In this document: positions 36,270 to 45,202 of the stretch, piece after piece
Layout of the letters: every line of letters begins with the position of its first letter
Position numbering within the stretch: position 1 is the stretch's first letter
DNA from: Tessaracoccus antarcticus
Lineage (GTDB): Bacteria; Actinomycetota; Actinomycetes; Propionibacteriales; Propionibacteriaceae
Assembly (NCBI RefSeq): GCF_003688855.1
Contig: NZ_REFW01000001.1
Span: 682,001 to 746,000, forward strand
Length of the DNA: 64,000 nt
Direction: 5' to 3'
The notes under the pieces: generated by a model
The model's database searches: none
Told to the model about the DNA's origin: nothing
Seen by the model: only the letters and a program-made list of their open reading frames with translations
Program-made: the position numbers and the translations under genes

Positions 36270-38306
36270 TCATCGAGGCGCTGGAGGTTCACCACTCCTG
36301 AGGGATTGTCGCGACAGGACGGCGACCAGTTCCACCGGGTCCGCGAGGTTGTCCAGCAGGGCGACGAGGTCGTCGCGCTCGTCGGGTGACACGGGTGCCA
36401 GCCCGCCGACGATGTGCATCGTGCCCCCGGCAGGGACCACCCGGGCGCAGTACAGCTCACCGGGCTGGACCCCTGTGCTGACGGCGGCTGCGTGCACCTC
36501 GTTGACGTCGCCGGTCCGCAGATCGCGCAGGGTCATCGAGACGCCCGGCTGGACGCCGACGACGTCGTGCACCGAGCGCTCCACCAGCAGCCACTGCTCG
36601 GCGAGCTGCAGCTCGTCCTTGGGGAGGAGGGAGCCGCGACGGTCCAGGAAATGCGCGAATGCGCCACCTTCGAAGAGCACGACGTCGCGTACGAGTTGGT
36701 CATCGAGCGCCGTCCCCAGGGCGTCTTGAACCTCCCGGTCCTCGGTCCGTGCGCTCGCGACGTCCAGGAGCAGGGAGGAGAAGGGGCCGGCCAGCAGGTC
36801 GGTGACTGCCTTCTCGTACAGCCAGGCCGCCCGCTCAGCAAGGGACAGCTGCTCCCGCAGGTGGCACTGCTTGTACTTGCGCCCCGAGCCGCACCAGCAG
36901 GGCGCATTTCGGGCAAGGTCGGGGTGGGGGGCCGGCTGAAACGCCTCCAACATTTTCATGAGGGGGGCATCGGGCAGCGTCCCCGCGCGGCGCAGCAGTG
37001 ACAAGCCACGCTCCGCATCGCCCCGATCACTGGCAAGGCGGGCCAGTGACATCAGGGTCAGAGGCCACGCGGGATCCAGCGCCTCCGCAGCACGGAAGGC
37101 CTGTTCGGCCAGCTCGATCTCCCCGACATGCTCGTGGGCCCTGCCCTGCAACCACAGCATCGCCGGGCGTGCAGCGCGCGGGGCGAGCTTCTCGAAGAAC
37201 TGGGCGAACACGACCAGGGTGGTGGCGAAGAAGCCGTCACCGGAGCTGGCTTCGGACAGGAACGCCTCCGCGACGATGGGCTCGTCGAAGAAGTCCAGGG
37301 CATCGCGGGTGTCCATGAATCTGGTGTCGGCCTCGAAATCGGTGGAGGTGGCCGCCTGGTGCGCGCGCTGCATCAGCTGGGGCAGGGGGGCGTTGTCGTC
37401 GCCCCAGTCGGACTCCTCCGAGGTGTCGAACACGGTGTCGACGACGTCGCTGATTCTTTCATGGAGCCTCAGGGCCGTGAGGACGGCCGTGGCCTCGTCG
37501 AGGTCCAGGTCGTGGTGGGTCATGAGGTCCCCGATCCTGGTGCTCGCCCTCCAGATGTCGAAGTCGAACCCGGCGGGTGCCACCCACTCGCCTTCCAGTA
37601 CGAGTCCCAGGGCCGTGAGGAGTTCACCCAGTGGTGCGACCGGCTCCCGAAAGGCATCGATGTGCTTGTCGCAGACCATCCAGACCGCTTCAGCCACCGT
37701 TTCCGGGTGATCCGGCGGGCCGAGTCGGGCGGCAATCGCGGCGGCAGCAGTCGACTTCTTCACGGCGTCCACGGCGATGATGTCGAATCCGGCGTCGGTG
37801 ACCCGCACCCCGATGAGGTCCCCGGCCTGCGCACCCACTCCCTCGAAGTGGCCAGGCGGCAGCAACCAGTTCTGGTCGTGTTCCATGTCCGCGACGTCGA
37901 GGCCACGCGCCTCCCACAACGCGACGTCGGACCAGGGCCCCACCTCCCCGATCTGGGACCCGTCCACGAGTCGGCGATGGATCTCGCTCTCGGTGAGGAT
38001 GGTGACAGGCATCAGGTCTGGCCCGATGCCGAGGAAGTCGTGCGCCGCCTCCGCTCCACTGAGACGGTGGGTGAAGACGCGACCCTCCAGCAGCCCCGGC
38101 AGCCAGGCCAGACGTCCATCGGTCAACGCCACGACCACGTCCGTGCCCTCGTCGAGCACCTCCAGCAACCGATCCTCCGGACAGGCTCCGAGGTCGACGC
38201 CCTCGGCCACCAGAGCGTCGATGAGCGCATCCGTTGTCATCGGTCCGTGCGCCGCGAGGTGACGACGGATCACCGGTTCGGCAGGCTCGAGTGGGGTGGC
38301 GGACAT
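36270..38306 (-). CDS. SEC-C motif protein with helical repeat region
   Basis: The protein has about 678 residues. The N-terminal third is a helical region with PMTTDALIDALVAEGVDLG, reminiscent of a winged helix. Around residues 385-440 lies a TPR-like stretch (LWLQGRAHEHVGEIELAEQAFRAAEALDPAWPLTLMSLARLASDRGDAERGL). At about 465-480 NAPCWCGSGRKYKQCH is a canonical SEC-C zinc-binding motif, known from SecA tails and many stand-alone proteins that contact other proteins or ribosomes. No enzyme fold was recognised. A TAGTGT box seven bases before the ATG at 38306 suggests a leaderless message. It lies upstream of the subtilase-VWA gene on the same strand. Confidence 0.8.
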   Translation of the reverse strand: MSATPLEPAEPVIRRHLAAHGPMTTDALIDALVAEGVDLGACPEDRLLEVLDEGTDVVVALTDGRLAWLPGLLEGRVFTHRLSGAEAAHDFLGIGPDLMPVTILTESEIHRRLVDGSQIGEVGPWSDVALWEARGLDVADMEHDQNWLLPPGHFEGVGAQAGDLIGVRVTDAGFDIIAVDAVKKSTAAAAIAARLGPPDHPETVAEAVWMVCDKHIDAFREPVAPLGELLTALGLVLEGEWVAPAGFDFDIWRASTRIGDLMTHHDLDLDEATAVLTALRLHERISDVVDTVFDTSEESDWGDDNAPLPQLMQRAHQAATSTDFEADTRFMDTRDALDFFDEPIVAEAFLSEASSGDGFFATTLVVFAQFFEKLAPRAARPAMLWLQGRAHEHVGEIELAEQAFRAAEALDPAWPLTLMSLARLASDRGDAERGLSLLRRAGTLPDAPLMKMLEAFQPAPHPDLARNAPCWCGSGRKYKQCHLREQLSLAERAAWLYEKAVTDLLAGPFSSLLLDVASARTEDREVQDALGTALDDQLVRDVVLFEGGAFAHFLDRRGSLLPKDELQLAEQWLLVERSVHDVVGVQPGVSMTLRDLRTGDVNEVHAAAVSTGVQPGELYCARVVPAGGTMHIVGGLAPVSPDERDDLVALLDNLADPVELVAVLSRQSLRSGEPPAPR

Positions 38307-38418
38307 GGTGGCGACACTACCGGCGTGGCCGGACGAGAGCCACGAGGGCGCACCGGTCACAGGGTGCGGCTGACTGCTTCACAGCGCCGTCACAGCATCC
38401 AGCTGGAATGTTTCGTCC

Positions 38419-39852
38419 ATGAGCACAGCCCTCGCGCCCGACAGGCCACTCCCGGCAATCCCCCAGGAGAGTTCGACGCCTTCGATGCCCCACGTGGACG
38501 GGGTGACGCCCCGCTGGTGGCGCGACGTCTCGGCGGCGCTGGCGTGGGCAGTTCTGTTGTTCGTGGGCGCACTCTGGGTGGCGGGAGGGGGTCTCGCCAG
38601 CTTTGGCACGGTGGCCGATGGTGTGACGAGCGTCGGGCGGATTACCGGTCTGCTCGCCTCGGCGCTGATCCTGCTGCAGGTGCTGCTCATGGCGCGCATC
38701 CCGTTCGTTGAACAGGCGTGGGGCCAGGACGAGTTGGCCCGTGTGCACAGGCTGGTCGGCTTCACGTCGTTCAACCTGATGCTCGCCCACATCGTCCTCG
38801 TCATCGTCGGCTACAGCGTGGGCACCGGCGTGGGGGTCGTCGGCACATTCCTTGACGAGGTCCTCAACTCACCCGGAATGCTGCTGGCGCTGGCTGGCGC
38901 CGTGGCGCTGGTCATGGTCGTGGTGACGTCCATCCGGGCGGCCCGGAGACGCCTGCGCTACGAGTCGTGGCACCTGCTGCATCTCTACGCCTACGTCGGC
39001 GCAGGACTTGCCCTGCCGCACCAGTTGTGGACGGGCCAGGACTTCCGGGTGAGCGCGGTGTCCACGGTCTTCTGGTGGGGCCTCTACGCCACCGCGCTGG
39101 CCGCAGTCCTGGTGTTCAGGGTCGTGGTGCCGCTGACCCGTTCGCTTCGACACCGGCTCGTGGTCTCCCAGGTCGTCGCGGAGTCGCCGAGCGTCATGTC
39201 CGTCGTCGTCACGGGACGCGAGCTCCACCGCCTGAAGGTTCGGGCCGGACAGTTCTTCCAGTGGCGCTTCATCGACGGTCCCGGGTCCTCACGCGCCAAC
39301 CCGTACTCGCTCTCGGCCGCCCCGGACGGCCGGTCGCTGCGCATCACCGTCGACGCCGTCGGGGATTCCAGCGCGCGGCTGTCCCGCCTGAGGGTGGGGA
39401 CCCCTGTGCTGGTCGAGGGGCCCTACGGCCGGCTCCATGCGGGGGTCCGCACCCGGGAGAAGTCGGTGCTCATCGGTGCGGGCATTGGCATCACACCCCT
39501 GCGCGCACTGCTGGAGGAACTGCCCGCAGGCCCCGGAAACGTGGTGGTGATCCACCGCGTCAGCAGCCGGGACGACATGGTGCTGGCCGGGGAACTGACG
39601 GCCCTGGCTGCCGTGCGTGGAGCCAGTGTGATTCCCGTCGTCGGTCATCGCCATCCTGCGCGGGACAGCTGGCTGCCCGTCGAGGCGGGTGATGTGGACG
39701 ACGCAGAGGCACTCCGAAGGATCGTCCCCGACATCGCCGACCGTGACGTCTACATCTGCGGTGCGCCGCGATGGATGGACACCGTGGTTGCCGCTGCCCG
39801 GGGAGCCGGCGTACCCGGGGGCTCCATCCACCACGAGCGTTTCAGCTACTGA
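38419..39852 (+). CDS. Ferric reductase-like transmembrane flavoprotein
   Basis: This 477-residue protein combines a membrane domain of about six helices with a ferredoxin-reductase-type cytoplasmic half. The haem-ligand histidines expected in the ferric-reductase domain are in LARVHRLVGFTSFNLMLAHIVLV and ESWHLLHLYAYVGAGLALPHQLW. FAD binding is shown by ANPYSLSAAPDG, and NAD(P)H binding by LIGAGIGITPLRALLEEL and YICGAPRWMDTV. It should move electrons from NAD(P)H across the membrane through haem. The next two genes encode an FMN-binding protein and its flavin transferase, the likely electron acceptor system. Confidence 0.9.
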   Translation: MSTALAPDRPLPAIPQESSTPSMPHVDGVTPRWWRDVSAALAWAVLLFVGALWVAGGGLASFGTVADGVTSVGRITGLLASALILLQVLLMARIPFVEQAWGQDELARVHRLVGFTSFNLMLAHIVLVIVGYSVGTGVGVVGTFLDEVLNSPGMLLALAGAVALVMVVVTSIRAARRRLRYESWHLLHLYAYVGAGLALPHQLWTGQDFRVSAVSTVFWWGLYATALAAVLVFRVVVPLTRSLRHRLVVSQVVAESPSVMSVVVTGRELHRLKVRAGQFFQWRFIDGPGSSRANPYSLSAAPDGRSLRITVDAVGDSSARLSRLRVGTPVLVEGPYGRLHAGVRTREKSVLIGAGIGITPLRALLEELPAGPGNVVVIHRVSSRDDMVLAGELTALAAVRGASVIPVVGHRHPARDSWLPVEAGDVDDAEALRRIVPDIADRDVYICGAPRWMDTVVAAARGAGVPGGSIHHERFSY

Positions 39853-39901
39853 GCCACTCCACTTCACTTTCCCCGCAACCCCCGATCAGAGACGAGACAT
39901 C

Positions 39902-40342
39902 ATGCGACGCATCACCCTCTGGGGCATGAGCACCCTGAGCGTTCTCGTGCTGTTGTTCAACTACCACACGTCGCTGGGCTCCACCGTCAACGGCTCGGTT
40001 CCCGTTGCCTCCCGGCCTTCAGCCCTGCCCGGAGCCGATCCGGCCACGGGCGCCAGCACCGCGGCGGCCGCGACGTACGACGGACAGGCCGTGATGACCC
40101 CCTACGGGGCCGTCCAGGTACAGATCACCGTCGCCGACGGCAAGGTGACGGCGGCGCAGGCGCTCCAGGCGCCGATGGCGGACGGGCACGACCAGGAGAT
40201 CAACTCCCGAGCCGTCCCCGTGTACAACGGGGAGGTCATCGACGTACAGTCCGCCCAGATCGACGTCGTCTCCGGTGCGACGCTCACCTGGGGCGGCTAC
40301 ACCGCATCCCTCCAGTCCGCCCTCGACCAGGCGCACCTCTGA
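39902..40342 (+). CDS. Membrane-anchored FMN-binding domain protein
   Basis: This 146-residue protein has one N-terminal hydrophobic anchor (ITLWGMSTLSVLVLLFNYH) and then an external Ala/Thr-rich linker and an FMN-binding fold. VVSGATLTWGGY carries the S-G-A-T site (124-127), where ApbE attaches FMN to Thr127 in this family. It lies between the ferric-reductase-like gene and apbE, so it probably carries electrons outside the membrane to a terminal acceptor such as iron. Confidence 0.92.
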   Translation: MRRITLWGMSTLSVLVLLFNYHTSLGSTVNGSVPVASRPSALPGADPATGASTAAAATYDGQAVMTPYGAVQVQITVADGKVTAAQALQAPMADGHDQEINSRAVPVYNGEVIDVQSAQIDVVSGATLTWGGYTASLQSALDQAHL

Positions 40343-40351
40343 GGAGCAGGC

Positions 40352-41128
40352 ATGAGCCAGCGCAACACCATGAACGAGGCCCCGCATTCGCGGCGTGCCT
40401 GGGTGGAGCACCACATGGGCATGCCCGTGAGCATCCACCTGCGCGGCAACGACATCGACTCGGACGCGGCGAGCCGGGCGGTGGGAGCCGCCTTCGCCAC
40501 CTTCCACGCAATGGACGAGATCTTCTCCACCTACGCTCCGCAGTCGCAGTTGATGCGTCTGCGGCGAGGGGAGGTGGGAATCGACCAGTGCAGCACGCGG
40601 ATGCGCGAGGCCCTCGCCCTGGGCGAACAAGCAGAACAGGTCACCCGTGGCGCGTTCACCACCATGCTGCCCAGCGGCGACGGTGGCCTGGAGTTCGACC
40701 CCACCGGGCTGGTCAAGGGCTGGACGGTCGACCTGGCCGCAGAACATCTCGCGGTCCTGCCCGGCGTCTCATGGTGCATCAACGCAGGCGGTGACCTTCG
40801 CGTCGGCGCCCACCCCAACCTGCCACGCCGGGGGGAGGGTGCGATCGTCTGGAACGTCGGGATTCAGGACCCCGCTGAGCGCACGCGACTGGTGGGGGCG
40901 CTCGCCCTGAGCGAAGGAGCCGTGGCGACGTCGGGTACCTATGCGCGGGGCGCCCACCTCTACGAGCCTGATGGCGGCACGATGATCGAGCGTCCCGGTT
41001 CGGTCACCGTCACTGGCCCCACGCTCCTCTGGGCTGACATCTGGGCCACGGCCCTCTTCGTTGGAGCCGCCCGGACGCGTGGAGCCTTCGCGACGGGCGC
41101 GCCCGGCTACGCCGTCACCATGGCGTAG
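40352..41128 (+). CDS. apbE: FAD:protein FMN transferase
   Basis: This 258-residue ApbE-family protein transfers FMN from FAD to Thr of the S/T-G-A-T motif in partner proteins. It shows MGMPVSIHLRG at the N-terminus, FDPTGLVKGWTVDLAAEHL for flavin binding, WCINAGGDLRVGA, and VATSGTYARG. It is shorter than classical lipoprotein ApbE and has no signal peptide. It begins nine bases after the FMN-binding gene, its evident substrate, and ends at a very strong terminator. Confidence 0.93.
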   Translation: MSQRNTMNEAPHSRRAWVEHHMGMPVSIHLRGNDIDSDAASRAVGAAFATFHAMDEIFSTYAPQSQLMRLRRGEVGIDQCSTRMREALALGEQAEQVTRGAFTTMLPSGDGGLEFDPTGLVKGWTVDLAAEHLAVLPGVSWCINAGGDLRVGAHPNLPRRGEGAIVWNVGIQDPAERTRLVGALALSEGAVATSGTYARGAHLYEPDGGTMIERPGSVTVTGPTLLWADIWATALFVGAARTRGAFATGAPGYAVTMA

Positions 41129-41171
41129 GGCATCGCGGCGCTGTTCGTCACACGATGCTGGGGAACAGGCT

Positions 41172-41206
41172 GAGGGGGCCTGCGGCCATCGGCCGCAGGC
41201 CCCCTC
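41172..41206. terminator. Very strong bidirectional terminator after apbE
   Basis: A perfect 16-pair stem (41172-41187 with 41191-41206) with a three-base ATC loop lies between the convergent apbE and small secreted-protein genes. It is the longest perfect hairpin seen here. Confidence 0.85.
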
Positions 41207-41217
41207 GTGCAGTCCCC

Positions 41218-41790
41218 TCAGCGTCGGCCGTGGCCTCCGCCCCCGGTGGAGACGATGCCGGAATCGATGGCCTTCTGGACGGCGTCCGCCTCGGTGCGGG
41301 TCAGTTTGCCGTCGGCGACGGCCCTGTCGAGGGTGGCCTTCTCCTCGTCCGTGCGGGCGGCGTGCCTCTCGGTCCGGAGCTCGGTCAGGGCCGTGGTGAC
41401 CCTGGCCTCGTCGATGTTCAGCTCGCTGGCGAGCGCCTTGGCGAGGGCGGCCTGTCGTGCCCCCCGGGCGGCTTCCCTCTCCGCCGGTGTGGCCTCCGGC
41501 GATGGGCGTGTGGCGGGTTGGACCTGATCGCGCACCGCGGACAGGGCGTCAGCAACGGTCGCCTCGGGCAGCCCCAGCTTGGTGGCAAGGGCCGAGACCT
41601 CCAGCCCCTTGCCGCCGTGCCGGCGGCCCTCATGGCGGTGCATGGTCGATGTGGTGTCACCCGGTGCAGCGGATGAACTGGTGCTGGGGGTGGGGGCGGG
41701 GGTCTCGGCCTGGGCCATCTGGGTCATGCCCAGCCCGATGCCGGAGACCAGTGCAACGCCGGCTGCCCCGGCGATCAGTTTCTTCCTCAT
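41218..41790 (-). CDS. Small secreted helical protein
   Basis: This roughly 190-residue protein has a signal peptide (MRKKLIAGAAGVALVSGIGLGMTQMAQAET) followed by a Ser/Thr/Pro linker, a His/Arg-rich patch (MHRHEGRRHGG) and helical repeats of the type ALATKLGLPEATVADAL and ALASELNIDEARVTTAL. The repeats resemble small helix-turn units common in actinobacterial exported proteins of unknown role; the His patches and the GGGGHGRR end could bind metal. The ATG at 41790 has GAAGGA seven bases upstream. Confidence 0.75.
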   Translation of the reverse strand: MRKKLIAGAAGVALVSGIGLGMTQMAQAETPAPTPSTSSSAAPGDTTSTMHRHEGRRHGGKGLEVSALATKLGLPEATVADALSAVRDQVQPATRPSPEATPAEREAARGARQAALAKALASELNIDEARVTTALTELRTERHAARTDEEKATLDRAVADGKLTRTEADAVQKAIDSGIVSTGGGGHGRR

Positions 41791-41811
41791 GGTGATTCCT
41801 TCCACAGCTGA

Positions 41812-41864
41812 ACCGGAGTCTCCGGTGTGGAATCCACCATCCGAAACGAGACTGTCAGGAGTCT
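41812..41864 (-). promoter_or_regulatory. Two inverted repeats upstream of the small secreted-protein gene
   Basis: ACCGGA-GTC-TCCGGT (41812-41826) and AGACT-GTCAGG-AGTCT (41849-41864) are perfect inverted repeats 22-75 bases before the ATG, and both contain GGAGTCT. They may be regulator sites. Confidence 0.35.
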
Positions 41865-41928
41865 GTGGTGCGGCTGGGAACCACGTGAGGATTTCGTGGA
41901 AGATGGCCGGGAGTGGGCCACCAGTGAG

Positions 41929-42972
41929 TCACCGAAGGCGGTGCACGGGCGTGCCTCCACCACATATGTTTGCCGCCATCCGTGGCGTGAAGATGTCGTA
42001 GGGGTAGCCGAGGTCCTGCGCGCTGGCTGCGTCCAGCCGCTCCCGCGCATCGGAGGGGAGCGGGTGCTCCGCTGCCGCCAGGCTGGTGTTCAGCTGGTCG
42101 AGAGTCCTGGCCCCCACCAGCACGGTGTCGACGGCGGGGCGGTCCAGAACCCAGGCGGTCGCAACCTCGGCGGCCGGCCGGCCCACACCCTCCGCAACCT
42201 CGGCGAGCGCGTCCAGCACCGCCCAGTTGTGGTCGGTGAACTTGGAGTCGCTGAAGGGGTTGTCCTTGGTCAGCCTGCCCCCGGCGGCGGCCGCCGGGTC
42301 GTCGCGTCGGTACTTTCCCGTCAGAAAGCCGCCCGCAAGCGGGCTCCACGGCACGACGCCCATGCCGAGTTCCCTGGCCGCCGGCACATGTTCGCGTTCG
42401 ATGTCACGGGCGACGAGCGAGTACTCCAACTGCAGTGCAATGGGGGTCGGCAACCCGTGGGCGCGGGCGAGGGTGATGGCCTGGGCGGCGAACCAGGCGG
42501 GAGTGTTGGACAGTCCCCAGTGTGAGACCTTCCCTGCAGCGATGAGGTCCGCCATGCCCTGCACCACTTCGGACGCGGGGGTGAGACCGTCCCAGGTGTG
42601 CATCCAGTACAGGTCAATACGGTCTGTGGCCAGGCGCCGGAGGGATCCCTCGAGGGCCCGGACCATCGTGGCGCGCCCGGCACCTCCGGTCACGAGCCCA
42701 CCGCCGCCACCGAATCCGTACTTCGTCGCGATGACCACGGCATCGCGGATCCCTCGGTCGGAGATGAGTCGACCCAACAGTTCCTCGGTGGCGCCGTCGG
42801 CGTACACGTCGGCGGTGTCGATGGCGTTGCCGCCCGCCTGAAGGAACCGGTCGAGGATCCTGCCCGATTCCTTCTCGTCCGAACCCCAGCCCGGGTTGGC
42901 CATCGTCATGGTGCCCAGCGTCAGGGGGCTGACCAGCAGCCCGGAATGCCCCAGCGTTCGAAGGTCCCTCAT
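41929..42972 (-). CDS. Aldo/keto reductase
   Basis: This 347-residue NAD(P)H-dependent barrel reductase has the family tetrad: Asp and Tyr in AIDTADVYADGATEELLG, Lys in VVIATKYG, and His in IDLYWMHTWD. NPFSDSKF in the loop region and the C-terminal WVLDRPAVDTVLVGARTLDQL fit AKR cofactor binding. AAGGAGAACCGAT precedes the ATG at 42972. It is divergent from a second AKR gene; the substrate is unknown. Confidence 0.92.
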   Translation of the reverse strand: MRDLRTLGHSGLLVSPLTLGTMTMANPGWGSDEKESGRILDRFLQAGGNAIDTADVYADGATEELLGRLISDRGIRDAVVIATKYGFGGGGGLVTGGAGRATMVRALEGSLRRLATDRIDLYWMHTWDGLTPASEVVQGMADLIAAGKVSHWGLSNTPAWFAAQAITLARAHGLPTPIALQLEYSLVARDIEREHVPAARELGMGVVPWSPLAGGFLTGKYRRDDPAAAAGGRLTKDNPFSDSKFTDHNWAVLDALAEVAEGVGRPAAEVATAWVLDRPAVDTVLVGARTLDQLNTSLAAAEHPLPSDARERLDAASAQDLGYPYDIFTPRMAANICGGGTPVHRLR

Positions 42973-43091
42973 ATCGGTTCTCCTTGGACAGCGGTGCGCG
43001 GAGGCACTCGCGGTGCAGTGCCGTTGGTGTGCAGGCTACTGCGCTGTTCAGCGCGGGAGGGCTGTCCCTGCTTCTGACCGAGGTGCCGCGC

Positions 43092-43097
43092 TAGGGT
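43092..43097 (+). promoter_or_regulatory. -10 element (TAGGGT) of a probable leaderless promoter
   Basis: TAGGGT ends six bases before the ATG at 43104 with no Shine-Dalgarno between, the arrangement expected for a leaderless transcript. Confidence 0.45.
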
Positions 43098-43103
43098 CGA
43101 AGC

Positions 43104-43991
43104 ATGACGAAGACGAAGCGCTCCCTAGGCCAGTTCACGGTGTCCCCGATCGGCCTCGGTGCCATGCCGTCGTCGATGAGCGGCGGCGAACTGCCCGGCG
43201 AGGCACAGGCCATCGAGACCATCCGCGCCGCACTCGATGCGGGCATCACGCTCATCGACACCGCAGACATCTACGCGCCCAGCTGGGACCAGATGGGTCA
43301 CAACGAGAGGCTGGTGGCGAAGGCGCTGAAGGCCCACGGCGGGCGGCCCGACGACGTTGTCATCGCCACGAAGGGCGGCATCACCCGCAGCGCTGAGGGC
43401 TGGGGACGTGACGGGTCTGCGGAGTACCTGCGCACGGCGGTGCAGAAGTCGCTCGAAGCCCTGGAACTGGACTTCATTGACCTGTACTACGTGCACCGTC
43501 CCGACCGTCAGCGCCTGTACTCCGAGACCATCGAAGCCTTGTCGGACCTCAGGAGTGAAGGCCTCATCAAGGAGATCGGCATCTCGAACGCCAACGTCGA
43601 GGAGATCCAGGTGGCCGTGGACGTGCTCGGAGACGGAGGGCTCGCCGCCGTCCAGAACGAGTTCTCCCCGAAGTTCCACCACACGAGCAAGCCGGAACTG
43701 GACTTCTGCGGGGAACACGGCATCGCGTTCCTCCCGTGGTCACCCCTGGGCGGTACCAGTGGCGGCGCGAAACGAGTGGGCGAGAGCTACCCGGCCATCG
43801 CGAAGGTGGCTGCGGCCCACGACGTCAGCCCGCAGCAGGTCACCCTGGCGTGGGAGTTGTCGCTCGGTGGCCACGTGATCCCGATCCCCGGGGCATCCCG
43901 CCCGGAAACCATCCGCGACTCCGCACTGGCTGCGAACCTCGAACTCTCCGCTGAGGAGTTGTCCAGCATCTCCGCGGCAGTCCTGCGGTGA
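43104..43991 (+). CDS. Aldo/keto reductase (second copy, different subgroup)
   Basis: This 295-residue aldo/keto reductase shows tetrad residues in LIDTADIYAPSW (Asp, Tyr), DVVIATKGG (Lys) and IDLYYVHRPD (His), then EIGISNANVEEIQ and a C-terminal GGHVIPIPGASRPETIRDS that binds the cofactor phosphate. It is more like the YdbC/pyridoxal-reductase-type AKRs than its divergent neighbour. It is probably translated from a leaderless message. Substrate unknown. Confidence 0.92.
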   Translation: MTKTKRSLGQFTVSPIGLGAMPSSMSGGELPGEAQAIETIRAALDAGITLIDTADIYAPSWDQMGHNERLVAKALKAHGGRPDDVVIATKGGITRSAEGWGRDGSAEYLRTAVQKSLEALELDFIDLYYVHRPDRQRLYSETIEALSDLRSEGLIKEIGISNANVEEIQVAVDVLGDGGLAAVQNEFSPKFHHTSKPELDFCGEHGIAFLPWSPLGGTSGGAKRVGESYPAIAKVAAAHDVSPQQVTLAWELSLGGHVIPIPGASRPETIRDSALAANLELSAEELSSISAAVLR

Positions 43992-44021
43992 GCTTCACCT
44001 GATCGCGGACCCCCGCCAGAT

Positions 44022-44049
44022 GGGTTCCCCTCTCTGGGGGGGGGAACCC
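44022..44049. terminator. Terminator between aldo/keto reductase and iolG
   Basis: GGGTTCCCC (44022-44030) pairs with GGGGAACCC (44041-44049) over a ten-base loop between the convergent genes; the extra G residues allow register shifts. Confidence 0.7.
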
Positions 44050-44078
44050 GTGGCGCAGTCGCTCGCGGGCCGCGCGCC

Positions 44079-45062
44079 TCACAGTGAGACGATGCGGCCC
44101 TCGTGCGCGCTGATGGTCGCGGCATCAGCGAGGCGCAGCGCCTCGTAGCCGTCGCGCACCGACGGCGACATGGGGGAGCCGTCCGCGACAGCCGTGAGGA
44201 AGGCGTCCAGTTCCAGGCGGTACGCGTCGACGTAGCGGTCGAGGAAGAAGTCCATGACCCGCGACTTTGCCTCTGTCTGGTTACCGGAGGCCTTGCGGAC
44301 CGCCGTGGCCGTGAGGTTGTCGGCACTGAGCGTGCCCTCGGAGCCGAACGCCTCAAGGCGCTGGTCGTAGCCGAATGAGCAGGTGCGGGAGTTGATGATG
44401 GTGGCCATCCGCCCCTCGGCAGACTTGAGGGTGACGATCACCTGGTCGAAGTCGCCTTGGGCTGCGATGGCCTCGTCGACGTTCGTGCCGATGGCCACCA
44501 CCTCCACGATGTCGCCCAGGAAGAAGCGCACCATGTCGAAGTCGTGGATGGTCATGTCCTTGAAGATGCCGCCGGAGCCCGCGACGTACTCGGCCGGGGG
44601 TGCGGCGGGGTCGCGGGAGACGACGATGAGCTGCTGAACGTCACCGATCTCACCGTCGGCCACGCGGTGGTGGATTTCGCTGAACGTGGGGTCGAAGCGT
44701 CGGTTGAAGCCCATCATCACGTCGGTGTTCTCGCCCAGCTCGCGGAGGCAGCGCTCGGCCTCGGACAGCTCCAGTGCGACGGGCTTCTCGCAGAGCACCT
44801 TCTTTCCGGCTGCGACGGCGGCCAGGATGTGGTCCACGTGGAAGCGTGTGGGGGAACCGATGATGACGGCGTCCACGTCGTCGGACGCGAAGACCTCGGC
44901 GGCGTCCAGGCACCACGCCACACCGTGCGCCTCGGCCAGGGACCGGGCGTTGGCCTCGAAGGGATCGCACACCAGTGCCAGCTCGGCTTGCGGGTGCGCA
45001 AGGACGGCGCGGGCGTGGACCTGACCGATGCGTCCGGCCCCAATGATGGCGATGCGGGTCAT
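44079..45062 (-). CDS. iolG: Inositol 2-dehydrogenase
   Basis: This 327-residue GFO/IDH/MocA oxidoreductase oxidises myo-inositol to 2-keto-myo-inositol with NAD. It has the N-terminal Rossmann motif IAIIGAGRIGQVHARAV, the CEKPVAL motif with catalytic Lys, and KDMTIHDFDMVRFFLG containing the Asp/His active-site pair. GAAGGAGAAACAC precedes the ATG. It is divergent from an iolE-like gene and sits 12 kb from the other iol genes. A TGGACA element (45139-45144, minus) in the shared promoter region resembles one upstream of iolC. Confidence 0.9.
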   Translation of the reverse strand: MTRIAIIGAGRIGQVHARAVLAHPQAELALVCDPFEANARSLAEAHGVAWCLDAAEVFASDDVDAVIIGSPTRFHVDHILAAVAAGKKVLCEKPVALELSEAERCLRELGENTDVMMGFNRRFDPTFSEIHHRVADGEIGDVQQLIVVSRDPAAPPAEYVAGSGGIFKDMTIHDFDMVRFFLGDIVEVVAIGTNVDEAIAAQGDFDQVIVTLKSAEGRMATIINSRTCSFGYDQRLEAFGSEGTLSADNLTATAVRKASGNQTEAKSRVMDFFLDRYVDAYRLELDAFLTAVADGSPMSPSVRDGYEALRLADAATISAHEGRIVSL

Positions 45063-45202
45063 GTGTTTCTCCTTCTGGGGATTGTGTGGCCCCCTGGCGG
45101 TCGGCGTCGAAAACCTGAGGCATGGTCATCATGCCATATGTCCACACAAGAATCGGGCCTTGCGAGCGTCGACCACCGGATCTGCCACAGAGTCACCCTG
45201 CT

